NCBI GenBank assembly: GCA_945870925.1
Contig: CAMBTZ010000009.1
Span: 1 to 19,151, forward strand
Direction of reading: 5' to 3'
DNA: 19,151 nt
Origin: Chlamydia trachomatis
Lineage (GTDB): Bacteria; Chlamydiota; Chlamydiia; Chlamydiales; 2-12-FULL-49-11
Numbering within the stretch: position 1 is the stretch's first letter; the number at the start of each line of letters is the position of its first letter. Shown here one piece after another: positions 7,068 through 14,907 of this stretch. Both the position numbers and the translations under genes were made by a program. A model generated the notes under the pieces. It did no database searches and had not been told where the DNA came from. It saw only the letters and a list, made by a program, of their open reading frames with translations.

Positions 7068-8546
7068 ATGTTAACGCTTGTATATTGTAGTGAAAAAAGG
7101 GACCAGGGAAAAGAGAAGGGATGGTTGACAAGTGCGGGACTAGATGAGATAGAGGTGTTGCATTTCTCCGGTATCTCATTTTCAAAGGCATATAATAGAG
7201 CTTTAAAAAGTGCTAAAAACGAAATCATTGTATTTATCCGAGAAGATGTTGAATTACCCGCAAAAGGTTGGGGGGAAAAACTACTTGAACGGTTTCAGAC
7301 AACACAATTTGGTGTTTTGGGAGTAGTTGGATCAATTATTGTTCCTATGTCAGGACTTGTTTGGGAAAAAGAAGAACCACTAGTCGGAAGAATTTGGTAT
7401 GAGTCATTTGATAAAGAACATGAGCAGAAATTTTCTGAGAATTTCTCAGGTAAGGTGATTCCGGTTGTTGCTCTAGATGATTCTCTTTTTGCGGTCTATA
7501 GGACAAGATTGCAGGAAAGATTTGATGAGGAATTTGTCTCAGATTCATTCTATGATCTTGATTTTTTTGTAAGAAATTACAGAAAGAAAGTAAAAATAGG
7601 GGTAATCTTTGATATAAAAGTACTTAAATTAGGCCTTAATCCACAAAATGAGGAGTGGGTTCAAAATCGAAATATTTTTATTAAAAACCACTCAGATTTA
7701 CCATTACGTCTAAAACCGGAAATTTTATTAACAAGTACATTAATTAAAGTAGATAAGCCTCCGAAAGTTGCGCTCTTTATTGCATCTAAATCAAAGCCTG
7801 TTGAGTTAGCATCTTGTTTAGAGTCTATATATGAATATTCTGCTTACTCGAATTTAGATATCTACGTAATTGATTTAGGATCTTCTCCAGATGACCTCTC
7901 ATCGATTAAAGATTTTATTCAAATTCATCCTAACACAAGATTAGTAGAAATGAAGCATGAACACCTTCCAACCATTTATGAAGAGATCATGGAGACTACA
8001 GTAAATCCTGATACGGAACTTTTTCTTTTCTGTAATGCGGAAGTGATTTTTTTAAATGATGTAATCTCAAGAATGGTCAAAACTTATCAGGAGGATCCGG
8101 AGAAATGCGGAACTCTTGGAATTCGAATGCATACAAGAAATAACATGGTTCGTCATTTTGGACTGCAGCTTATTTCCACTTATACAGATGAAGGATATGA
8201 ATTAGGTCTTGGATATCAAGGATTTCAATCAGCCTATAAATATCAAAACAAGGTAGTTAAGGGGATTTTAGGATCTACAAGGGACCTTTTAATGATTAGT
8301 AAAAAACTTTATGAAGAACTTGGCGGATTCAATAAAAAATATATGCACAGCTTAGAGGATTTTGAGCTCAATATGAAAGCTATTCTTCATGGAAAAAATA
8401 ATATGCTTGTAGGTACAAGTGTCTGCTACTTTCTAGGTCCGGATATGCCAAAATTTCTCCCAAGTGATTTTGAAAGGCTTGTTGCATTTGTAAACGACAA
8501 TGCTGAACTGATCACACCCTATGTCGACCTTCTCTATGCAGCTTAG
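7068..8546 (+). CDS. Tandem two-domain family 2 glycosyltransferase-like protein
   Basis: 492 residues; ATG 7068 has GGGAG at 7056-7060, 7 bases upstream. The N-terminal half (1-~220) resembles the Glyco_tranf_2_5 type: SGISFSKAYNRALKSAKNE, then IIVFIREDVELPAKGWGEKLL (50-72). The second half (~232-460) is a further GT-A-like domain: VALFIASKSKPVELASCLESI, VIDLGSSPDD, FLFCNAEVIFLNDVISRM (319-336), GGFNKKYMHSLEDFELNMKA (419-438). In the first domain RED-V stands where the nucleotide-sugar DxD-type motif is expected. In the second it is NAEV, so metal binding may be weakened. LEDFEL keeps the acidic pair typical of the catalytic base region. No signal peptide or membrane helix is seen. Probable role is glycan or surface-polymer assembly in the cytoplasm; acceptor and sugar are unknown. 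Confidence 0.75.
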   Translation: MLTLVYCSEKRDQGKEKGWLTSAGLDEIEVLHFSGISFSKAYNRALKSAKNEIIVFIREDVELPAKGWGEKLLERFQTTQFGVLGVVGSIIVPMSGLVWEKEEPLVGRIWYESFDKEHEQKFSENFSGKVIPVVALDDSLFAVYRTRLQERFDEEFVSDSFYDLDFFVRNYRKKVKIGVIFDIKVLKLGLNPQNEEWVQNRNIFIKNHSDLPLRLKPEILLTSTLIKVDKPPKVALFIASKSKPVELASCLESIYEYSAYSNLDIYVIDLGSSPDDLSSIKDFIQIHPNTRLVEMKHEHLPTIYEEIMETTVNPDTELFLFCNAEVIFLNDVISRMVKTYQEDPEKCGTLGIRMHTRNNMVRHFGLQLISTYTDEGYELGLGYQGFQSAYKYQNKVVKGILGSTRDLLMISKKLYEELGGFNKKYMHSLEDFELNMKAILHGKNNMLVGTSVCYFLGPDMPKFLPSDFERLVAFVNDNAELITPYVDLLYAA

Positions 8547-8583
8547 AACAGATTTTTAAAACTTTTATAGTGAATAATTAGGG

Positions 8584-9069
8584 CTAGTATTTAGCCCGGC
8601 CTTCCATTGTTGAAAATTCTTTCCAGACAACGACTGCTTCAGCACGCATAAATTCAGTACATTTAATCTTTCGATCTTTGATCTCTTTTTTCATTTCAGC
8701 ATAGTAATCATCATCTGCAAATTGTCCATATTTCCTTGAGTCTTCAACGGTTGCAGCATAGTAGATCTCACTTATGTGAGCCCAATAGGCGCCACAAAGA
8801 CACATTGGACAACAAAAAGCACTCGTATAAAGGACGCATCCCTCTAGGAGGGGATTTCCCAATTTTTTGCCCGCTTTTCGGATTGCATCTATTTCAGCAT
8901 GACAAGTTGCATCATTGTCTCCAACTACACGGTTATAACCTTCAGCAATAATCTCATTGTCTTTAACAATGACAGCGCCAAAAACGCCCCCTGACTTTTT
9001 TTCAATCCCTGCAAGTCTGCTTAATTCAATAGCTCTTTGCATGAATTTTTCTTGAGGATGATGAGTCAT
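8584..9069 (-). CDS. Guanine deaminase-like zinc deaminase (CMP/dCMP deaminase superfamily)
   Basis: 161 residues from ATG 9069. This start has GGAG 8 bases upstream (9081-9078), whereas a 21-residue extension to 9132 has no support. The sequence GGVFGAVIVKDNEIIAEGYN, then DATCHAEIDAIRKAGKKLG, then LEGCVLYTS, then CCPMCLCGAYWA follows the bacterial guanine deaminase (GuaD) pattern. His57 and Cys87/Cys90 are the expected zinc ligands and Glu59 the proton shuttle. The usual PCPMC reads CCPMC, and the preceding SCE is SAF. The C-terminus (WKEFSTMEGRAKY) resembles the guanine deaminase end. Expected reaction is guanine to xanthine; another purine, pterin or nucleoside substrate is possible. It lies just left of the leftward DUF1207 gene, from which it is separated by a possible terminator. 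Confidence 0.8.
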   Translation of the reverse strand: MTHHPQEKFMQRAIELSRLAGIEKKSGGVFGAVIVKDNEIIAEGYNRVVGDNDATCHAEIDAIRKAGKKLGNPLLEGCVLYTSAFCCPMCLCGAYWAHISEIYYAATVEDSRKYGQFADDDYYAEMKKEIKDRKIKCTEFMRAEAVVVWKEFSTMEGRAKY

Positions 9070-9077
9070 AGTTTTTT

Positions 9078-9081
9078 CTCC
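9078..9081 (-). promoter_or_regulatory. Ribosome binding site for the deaminase
   Basis: GGAG on the minus strand, 8 bases before ATG 9069. It favours the 161-residue form over the longer one. Confidence 0.65.
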
Positions 9082-9133
9082 GTAATAGGTTATGATACCC
9101 TTTACTATGCAATCGGATAGAATTATGTACATA

Positions 9134-9164
9134 AAAATCGCAAGGCTTTAATTTATAGCGATTT
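9134..9164 (-). terminator. Probable terminator of the DUF1207 gene
   Basis: Immediately after the stop (minus strand), AAATCGC (9164-9158) pairs with GCGATTT (9141-9135). The loop is ~16 bases and the stem ends in a short T run. The loop is long and the T run short, so it is only moderately convincing. Confidence 0.4.
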
Positions 9165-9166
9165 AG

Positions 9167-10411
9167 TTAGAATCCCCACGAAAGGCGAGCGGCAATGTAA
9201 TCGGTGTGTTTTTTAAAGAATTGACCTTCGCTGTAGCCGTTATGATATTCGGCAAAAAGTCTGACTTTTCGACCTGCACCTTGAAGTTTGGACCATTCAT
9301 AGCCAAGTTGAAGGGTGATATCAAATTTAAAATCGTTTGCTTGCCAATTTTGGAAGTCTGCTGCAAAGAAGGGAGCTCCATAAAGTCTGTGGTAGTGGTA
9401 ACGAAGGCCCATGAAACGCCATTCTAGTCCGTATTCGGCATAAAAAACTTTCATAGGATAGCTCTTGTCGCTATTTACTACAAAACCGGGACCTGCATAA
9501 ACTCGTAGCCCATTTGTTGCTTGGTAGGATGTAAAAAAGTCAATTGCTTCAAAGCTTGGATTTACACGATCAACATCAATATGATTGACCATGAATTCAT
9601 CACCAAGGTGACTTGAAATATGATAGGCTCGGAGTCTGTAGGACCATTTACCAACAGCATAAGAGAGGGGTATCATAAGAATGTAGTCGGTAGTGATCAA
9701 TTCGGCCCACTCGCCATTGGGGTGGTTTTTGGGAGCTATATCAAAATCGGCCCATACGCAAGCTGCAATATCAATTTGAAGATCGCCATGCCATCTGAAA
9801 ACATCAAACCATCTAAATATGGGAAAGAAATCACCAAGAGAGATTGCAATTTGATTTTTTGCAAGGTAGTCGTTATAGCGATAAGCAATTGAATAAATTG
9901 GTTCTCGAGGATTTGCAATAAGGGGTTGGAATATAACTGTAGATTCCGGAAACCAAACTCCTTTTACTTGTCGAATAGGTTGTCTTTCCTCAATTCGAGC
10001 TTTTGCTGCAGGATCAAGGTCTGCGACTTTTACTTGCGCAACATCAGGAAGATCTTTAACAAATTCAATGATACTATTTCGAATTCGATCATCTTTTGGT
10101 AAATTATACAGGAAGACGTGACCCTCTTTATTTACATAAACAAGAACATTCAATTCGTAATAATTAGCATCAATCAGAGCTTGGATATACCCTTCTAAAT
10201 AGGACGCTGTCTCTTCTTTTAGACGTTCTTGGGGAATCTGATCTTGTCTGGAGAGTCGTAAATTTTTCTTTTTTTCATTCTCTGCGATCAATAAAAGATC
10301 GTCTTCTAGGATAGATTCTTCATTGAAATCAATGAGAGTTTCGCAATTATTTGCAAACATAGGAGTACACAAAAGTGCACAAACAACCGAAATAGAACAA
10401 AATGTACTCAA
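9167..10411 (-). CDS. DUF1207 outer-membrane beta-barrel protein with N-terminal BON-like region
   Basis: About 414 residues. The open frame reaches a GTG at 10417, but GAGG (10420-10417) overlaps that codon and sits 5 bases before an in-frame TTG at 10411, which I prefer. Residues ~1-20 form a signal peptide. Residues ~75-130 (YIQALIDANYYELNVLVYV, then IIEFVKDLPDVAQVKV) look like a BON domain, which binds envelope surfaces. From ~158 the DUF1207 pattern follows: FQPLIANPREP, IAISLGDFFPIFRW, DYILMIPLSYAVGKWSYRLR, and the hallmark SSHLGDEF near 266-273. The chain ends ARLSWGF with a terminal Phe, as outer-membrane barrels recognised by the BAM machine do. The function of the family is unknown. 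A weak AT-rich promoter (TTATAG, 17 bases, TAAAAT) lies at 10464-10436. Confidence 0.85.
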   Translation of the reverse strand: MSTFCSISVVCALLCTPMFANNCETLIDFNEESILEDDLLLIAENEKKKNLRLSRQDQIPQERLKEETASYLEGYIQALIDANYYELNVLVYVNKEGHVFLYNLPKDDRIRNSIIEFVKDLPDVAQVKVADLDPAAKARIEERQPIRQVKGVWFPESTVIFQPLIANPREPIYSIAYRYNDYLAKNQIAISLGDFFPIFRWFDVFRWHGDLQIDIAACVWADFDIAPKNHPNGEWAELITTDYILMIPLSYAVGKWSYRLRAYHISSHLGDEFMVNHIDVDRVNPSFEAIDFFTSYQATNGLRVYAGPGFVVNSDKSYPMKVFYAEYGLEWRFMGLRYHYHRLYGAPFFAADFQNWQANDFKFDITLQLGYEWSKLQGAGRKVRLFAEYHNGYSEGQFFKKHTDYIAARLSWGF

Positions 10412-10416
10412 GAACA

Positions 10417-10420
10417 CCTC
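10417..10420 (-). promoter_or_regulatory. Ribosome binding site deciding the DUF1207 start
   Basis: GAGG on the minus strand, 5 bases before TTG 10411 and overlapping the upstream GTG at 10417. It supports TTG as the start. Confidence 0.5.
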
Positions 10421-10501
10421 AAAATCGCATAGAATATTTTATAATATATACTTTATTGCTATAACAGAGAAAGAAAATTTGCTCAAATGATTTAGAAAAA
10501 T

Positions 10502-11125
10502 TTAAATTTCACTTAAAAGATAAAGCCAGGCGAGTATACCAAATCCTCCAATGATAATTCCTGTAATTCGATTGATCCAGATCATTGAGTTTTGTGTTAC
10601 TTTTTTTCTAAAAAGTGAGACGCCTTCACTCAATAGAAACCACCAAAATGTTGCCCCTATGAATACTCCGAGAACAAGGAAAAGTGCATTTAACCAATCG
10701 CCGCGAAGATTTGCAAGACCAAGACCTGTAAATACAGCTAGGTAGGCGATAATTGTTAGAGGACTTGTAAGAGTGAGAAAGAAAGTCGATATAAAATCTC
10801 TAAAAAGAGTTTTATGAGTTGTTTTTTTTGTAATATCACCTGGTTTTGCATTGAATGTTTTAAATCCTAAATAGAGAAGAAATGCGCCCCCAATCATGTG
10901 AAGGTAAAAGTGTGTTTGCAAAAGATAATCGGAAACAAGGGTAAGTCCGCTTACTAAAATGAGTCCGAAAATTACGTCGGCGACTGCGGCTCCTAAACCT
11001 GAAAATAGTCCGGAAAGTCTTCCGAATGCAAGAGTTCTCCGTATGCAAAGGACGCCAATTGGTCCTACAGGAGCTGCAATAGAGAAGCCTACAATAGCTC
11101 CCTTAATAAAAAATTCAAGGCCCAT
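10502..11125 (-). CDS. LysE/RhtB family amino-acid exporter
   Basis: 207 residues, the normal length for this family, with about six hydrophobic segments. The diagnostic N-terminal run is FSIAAPVGPIGVLCIRRTLAFGRLSGLFSGLGAAVADVIFG, in which the PVGP and (G)LGAAxxD elements are hallmark. Later segments include GGAFLLYLGFKTF and SPLTIIAYLAVF. The family exports amino acids or derivatives across the inner membrane by proton exchange; the substrate cannot be read from sequence. It overlaps the upstream ABC transporter gene by 11 bases, so the two are probably translated from one message. Minus-strand start ATG at 11125. Confidence 0.9.
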   Translation of the reverse strand: MGLEFFIKGAIVGFSIAAPVGPIGVLCIRRTLAFGRLSGLFSGLGAAVADVIFGLILVSGLTLVSDYLLQTHFYLHMIGGAFLLYLGFKTFNAKPGDITKKTTHKTLFRDFISTFFLTLTSPLTIIAYLAVFTGLGLANLRGDWLNALFLVLGVFIGATFWWFLLSEGVSLFRKKVTQNSMIWINRITGIIIGGFGILAWLYLLSEI

Positions 11126-12947
11126 TTTTATCCAATATTTTTTCTACTAGCAAAGGTGTTGTTTTAACACGCTGCGGTATTTCTGGCAATAGCCCACCAA
11201 CCTGCATTTCCCAGAGTTTTGCATAGTGTCCATTCATTCCTAAGAGGGCGGAGTGAGAGCCTTCTTCAACTATTTTGCCTTTTTCAAAAACTAAGATTCG
11301 ATCCATTTGAGTAAGTGTTGCAAGCCTATGTGCACAAACGATCGAGGTTCTGTTCTTCATTAATTTTTTCAAGCTGTCTTGTATATAACGTTCAGTTACT
11401 GAATCCAGAGCTGATGTGGCTTCATCGAGAATCAAGATAGGAGCGTTTGCAAGTATTGCTCGAGCAATTGCAATGCGTTGTCTTTCGCCACCTGAAAGTT
11501 TTGAACCTCGTTCACCAACATGTGTGTTATAACCGTCGGGAAATTTTTTGATAAATTTATCACAGTGGGCAAGTTCAGCTGCTTTAAAAATTTCATCATC
11601 AGTAGCGTTTGGGTTTCCGTAAAGGATATTTTCCTTTAAGGTTCGATGAAATAGAATCGGATCTTGGGGAATGAGGGCGACTTGCCTGCGTAGCGACTCA
11701 AGAGTGATTTTAGAAAGGTCTTGATTGTCAATTAAGATTCGGCCTTTGTCAAGTGCATACATGCGTAAAATCAGACCAATAAAGGTCGATTTACCTGCAC
11801 CGGAATAGCCAACTAGACCTACTTTTTCACCACCTCGAATTCTAACATCTTTATTTTGAAATATTCGATTTTTTTCATACTGGAAGAAAACTTTATCGAA
11901 GATGATCTCTCCTGAAATAACTGCAAGTGGTCTAGCATCAGGAAGATCCACTACGTCTTTTGGGTCATTCATTACACTCAGTGCTTGCTTACCAATTCCA
12001 ACAGACTGAAACAAAAGAGGGAGTGAATTATTAATTATTGTTAGGAGTAAAACTAAATTTAGGGTTGTGTTAAAAATTTGTACAACTTCGCCAGTCGTAA
12101 TAAGCCCATGAATCCAATAATAGAACATAAAACCGTTAATGCCTATTCCTCCGATAACAAGTGTTAACATACTTAAGGTTAGTCTCATAACCTCAACATA
12201 TCGTTTTGCGGTTTTGTTTTTATTTTTTTCATCTTTCTGGAAGGGGCCAAGAAATGATTTTTCATAATGAAAGCGATGAAAGAGGTTCACAGCAAAATTA
12301 TTTGTTAAACTATCAACAATTTTCCCCAAAAGGATGGATCTGGATTCGCTATAAATATTTTCATAGTGGGTACATTTTTTTATAAATAAGAAGCAGGTTA
12401 ATAAGTACAGGGCAAGCCAGACGACAAGAGCAAAGGAGAAAAAAAAGTTGATGTTTGCAAAGAAAATAATACTTAACAGAAGAGCCGCAACGCCTGGAAA
12501 AATTGTTGTTAATAGTAGCTGTAGTATTGAAGTGACATGAGTTGTCATATCTGAAATTTTATTTGCAAGACCTCCTGCAAACCTGTCATTAAAATATTTA
12601 GGTGAGTGGTGTTGAACATGATCAAACATCGATATTCGGATATTTGCTTCAACTTTAGGGAGGAGAAAAGCAAGTAAAAAGCCTTGGATTCTATAGCCGG
12701 CATCAATTCCTATCCAAAGAGCCAGGCCAAAATAGATGGGTATTTTTAGATTGATCCAGGCAATGCTTCTTGTGGAATCGTAGGATGTGAGTGTATCAAC
12801 AACAATTTGAAAGAGATACGGCCAGACGGTTGTTTCAAGGGCCCAAACAAATGAAGAGATAAAGACAACTATAAAACCCCATTTATAAGGCTTAATATAC
12901 CTCCAAATGAACGAGGTTAATGATTTGTAATTATCCATATTTGACAT
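11115..12947 (-). CDS. ABC exporter, fused membrane and ATPase domains (MsbA/multidrug type)
   Basis: About 610 residues. I prefer ATG 12947 over the TTG at 12956; ATG 12938 is also possible, and none has a clear ribosome site. The N-terminal ~330 residues hold six membrane helices of the type 1 exporter fold. The ATPase domain has Walker A GYSGAGKST (~380-388), Q-loop IPQDP (~426-430), signature LSGGERQR (~485-492), Walker B ILILDE (~504-509) with the D-loop SALD, and the switch His in VCAHRLAT (~541). All catalytic residues are intact, so a homodimeric exporter of lipid, drug or peptide is expected. The substrate is unknown. The 3' end overlaps the LysE-type gene by 11 bases. Confidence 0.92.
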   Translation of the reverse strand: MSNMDNYKSLTSFIWRYIKPYKWGFIVVFISSFVWALETTVWPYLFQIVVDTLTSYDSTRSIAWINLKIPIYFGLALWIGIDAGYRIQGFLLAFLLPKVEANIRISMFDHVQHHSPKYFNDRFAGGLANKISDMTTHVTSILQLLLTTIFPGVAALLLSIIFFANINFFFSFALVVWLALYLLTCFLFIKKCTHYENIYSESRSILLGKIVDSLTNNFAVNLFHRFHYEKSFLGPFQKDEKNKNKTAKRYVEVMRLTLSMLTLVIGGIGINGFMFYYWIHGLITTGEVVQIFNTTLNLVLLLTIINNSLPLLFQSVGIGKQALSVMNDPKDVVDLPDARPLAVISGEIIFDKVFFQYEKNRIFQNKDVRIRGGEKVGLVGYSGAGKSTFIGLILRMYALDKGRILIDNQDLSKITLESLRRQVALIPQDPILFHRTLKENILYGNPNATDDEIFKAAELAHCDKFIKKFPDGYNTHVGERGSKLSGGERQRIAIARAILANAPILILDEATSALDSVTERYIQDSLKKLMKNRTSIVCAHRLATLTQMDRILVFEKGKIVEEGSHSALLGMNGHYAKLWEMQVGGLLPEIPQRVKTTPLLVEKILDKNGP

Positions 12948-12994
12948 ATACAACAAAGTTAATTAATAGGTTAAAATTTTTTCTATTTAATTTT

Positions 12995-13003
12995 TGTTAT
13001 ATT
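12995..13003 (+). promoter_or_regulatory. Candidate extended -10 promoter for the helicase leader
   Basis: TGT followed by TATATT (12998-13003) matches an extended -10 element. No good -35 is seen, which is tolerable for this class. Transcription would begin near 13010, leaving a leader of ~165 bases. Confidence 0.4.
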
Positions 13004-13048
13004 GGATTATGAGGTTGCAGTTATCTTTTGCATCGTGCTAGAATGTAG

Positions 13049-13078
13049 CCCAAGTGATTCAAAAATTGGGTTTTTTTT
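13049..13078 (+). terminator. Terminator-like hairpin inside the helicase leader
   Basis: CCCAA (13049-13053) pairs with TTGGG (13066-13070), followed at once by eight T residues. The stem is only 5 bp with a 12-base loop. No upstream rightward gene needs termination here, because the neighbour is transcribed leftward. It would therefore act on the helicase transcript itself or end a short RNA of ~70 bases. Confidence 0.45.
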
Positions 13079-13164
13079 AACAAAGCTGCCCTGAGTTTGA
13101 ATTTGGCGTAGCCAGCGATTAAAAAAAGATTTTTGAAACAAGACCGGCGCAAGTCAGTCATAAT

Positions 13165-13168
13165 GAGG
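13165..13168 (+). promoter_or_regulatory. Ribosome binding site for the helicase GTG start
   Basis: GAGG lies 7 bases before GTG 13176 and supports this non-ATG start. The ATG at 13163 is in another frame. Confidence 0.7.
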
Positions 13169-13175
13169 ATATCAA

Positions 13176-14795
13176 GTGAAAGAACAAGGACAAGAGAAAT
13201 CATTTAAAGATTTCGACCTTAGCGAATCAATTCAAGAAGCAATTGCAAAATGTGGTTTTACAAAACCGACACCTATACAAGCAGAGGTAATTCCTCACAT
13301 TTTAGCAGGTGTAGACGTAGTAGCTCAGGCACAAACAGGTACAGGAAAAACAGCAGCGTTTGGTTTGCCGGCGCTAGAACTTATTTTAAATAAGCCTCCA
13401 AAAGAAGGGATGCTTGTTATTACCCCAACAAGAGAACTTGCAGTACAGGTTAGCGAAGAAATTGCTAAATACGGAAGAAATTCCGGAATTAAGACAGTTG
13501 CTGTTTATGGTGGCGATAGTGCTCAGCGTCAAATAGATGCAATCCAAAGAGGTGCTAATGTAATCGTTGCAACACCAGGTAGATTGTTAGATCTATTAGA
13601 ATCTAAGCGACTAAAGAACTTTGAACCCTCTATTGTTGTGTTAGATGAAGCTGACGAGATGTTGAATATGGGATTTCTGGAAGATGTACAGTCAATTTTC
13701 CAATATCTACCAAAAGAGAGACAAACTCTCCTTTTCTCAGCAACATTATCTGATCCTATTCAAAGACTGATTAGAAAAATTTTAAAAGACCCAATGTTTA
13801 TTACAGTTGGTTCTACAGGCTTTAGCCATCAAGATATCGAGCATATTTTTTATGACCTAAAAGACCATAAAAGAGAAAATGCATTCTTTAGACTCTTGCT
13901 TGCTAACAATCCAAGTAAGGCGATTGTTTTTTGTAGAACAAAAAAAGACGTTGATGATCTTACAGTGATTCTTACAAAAATGGGATTCCCGGTAAGATGC
14001 CTTCATGGCGATATCCAACAAAGCACAAGACAGCAAGTAACAAATTCCTTTAAGAAAGGCGATATTAAATTTCTAATTGCTACAGATGTAGCTGCAAGAG
14101 GACTAGATATTTCTGATGTTTCTCATATTTTCAACTACCAAATTCCATTTGGACCGGACGAATATGTACATAGAGCAGGAAGAACAGGAAGAGCGGGAAA
14201 TAAAGGGATTGCAATTACTTTAGGTACAGCACACGAACTAAGAAAATTAGGTCGCATGTTAGGTCCTAGAACAAGTGAAATTACAATACATCCTATCCCT
14301 TCAGCTAAGCAGATGTATAACATTCAAGTTGAAACATTCACAAACTCTATTGCTAAACAACAGATGCGCGAAGGCGTTAATGATGTGGTTGCAAAACTTC
14401 AAGAGAAAGTTGATTCTGAAGAGCTTGTTGCTCTATTAATTTCATACCTAATTGATAAAGAGAAACTTGTTCAACAAGAAGAAGATAAGTTTGAATCTTC
14501 ATCAAGAGGATCGCCACGCAGAGAAGGTGGTTATGGTGATAGAGGACCGCGCAGAGAAGGCGGATACGGCGATAGAGGACCGCGTAGAGAAGGTGGTTAT
14601 GGCGACAGAGCTCCACGCAGAGAAGGTGGATACGGCGACAGAGGTCCACGTAAAGAAGGCTCATTTAATAGCGACAGACCAAAAAAAGAAGGCTTTGGCG
14701 ATAGAGCTAGAAGACTAGCTTTTACTGGCAACAGAACATCTAAGCCAAGACCTGCGTTTAGCGGTGACTCAAAAGGTCCAGCTCGCAGCAAGTAA
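13176..14795 (+). CDS. DEAD-box ATP-dependent RNA helicase with RGG-like repeat tail (DeaD/CsdA-type)
   Basis: 539 residues from GTG 13176. It unwinds RNA duplexes in ribosome assembly or mRNA turnover. All helicase motifs are present: Q motif GFTKPTPIQ (27-35), I AQTGTGKT (52-59), Ia PTRELA, Ib TPGR, II DEAD (157-160), III SAT (188-190), IV VFCRTKKD, V ATDVAARGLD, VI HRAGRTGRAG (332-341). After the core, ~375-445 is a helical dimerisation-like region. From ~447 there are four 11-residue units of the type PRREGGYGDRG followed by a basic tail, giving a likely disordered RNA-binding extension. The leader (~165 bases) carries a terminator-like hairpin, so expression may be controlled by attenuation, as with cold-shock helicases. 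It is followed by a strong terminator. Confidence 0.95.
   Translation: MKEQGQEKSFKDFDLSESIQEAIAKCGFTKPTPIQAEVIPHILAGVDVVAQAQTGTGKTAAFGLPALELILNKPPKEGMLVITPTRELAVQVSEEIAKYGRNSGIKTVAVYGGDSAQRQIDAIQRGANVIVATPGRLLDLLESKRLKNFEPSIVVLDEADEMLNMGFLEDVQSIFQYLPKERQTLLFSATLSDPIQRLIRKILKDPMFITVGSTGFSHQDIEHIFYDLKDHKRENAFFRLLLANNPSKAIVFCRTKKDVDDLTVILTKMGFPVRCLHGDIQQSTRQQVTNSFKKGDIKFLIATDVAARGLDISDVSHIFNYQIPFGPDEYVHRAGRTGRAGNKGIAITLGTAHELRKLGRMLGPRTSEITIHPIPSAKQMYNIQVETFTNSIAKQQMREGVNDVVAKLQEKVDSEELVALLISYLIDKEKLVQQEEDKFESSSRGSPRREGGYGDRGPRREGGYGDRGPRREGGYGDRAPRREGGYGDRGPRKEGSFNSDRPKKEGFGDRARRLAFTGNRTSKPRPAFSGDSKGPARSK
14514..14645 (+). repeat. Four 33-bp tandem repeats coding the RGG-like tail
   Basis: Units 14514-14546, 14547-14579, 14580-14612 and 14613-14645 each encode PRREGGYGDR plus Gly or Ala. 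A degenerate fifth unit starts at 14646 (PRKEGS). Differences between units are mostly silent third-base changes, so the protein repeat is being kept. Confidence 0.9.
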
Positions 14796-14809
14796 TACAT
14801 TTATATTTT

Positions 14810-14850
14810 TTACCTTACGCATCTCTTGCGTAAGGTAATCTTTTGTTTTT
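14810..14850 (+). terminator. Strong intrinsic terminator after the helicase gene
   Basis: A 12-bp perfect stem, TTACCTTACGCA (14810-14821) with TGCGTAAGGTAA (14827-14838), closes a TCTCT loop. It is followed by T-rich sequence. It separates the helicase gene from mgtA. Confidence 0.88.
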
Positions 14851-14907
14851 CGATTCTGATCGCCTTTTTTGTAATAATGGATATGATAGAGAAGAATTGG
14901 AGAATAG

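Noticed and set aside
8581..8597. GGGCTA/TAGCCC hairpin between the glycosyltransferase and deaminase genes
   Set aside because: The stem is only 6 bp, it includes the deaminase stop, and no T tract follows on either strand.
14377..14718. Frames of 88-95 aa on both strands over the helicase tail
   Set aside because: They are produced by the 33-bp repeats in other frames and have no start signals.
14851..14907. Magnesium-sensing leader before mgtA
   Set aside because: Under 60 bases separate the terminator from the start, too short for the known long leaders, and no structure is visible.
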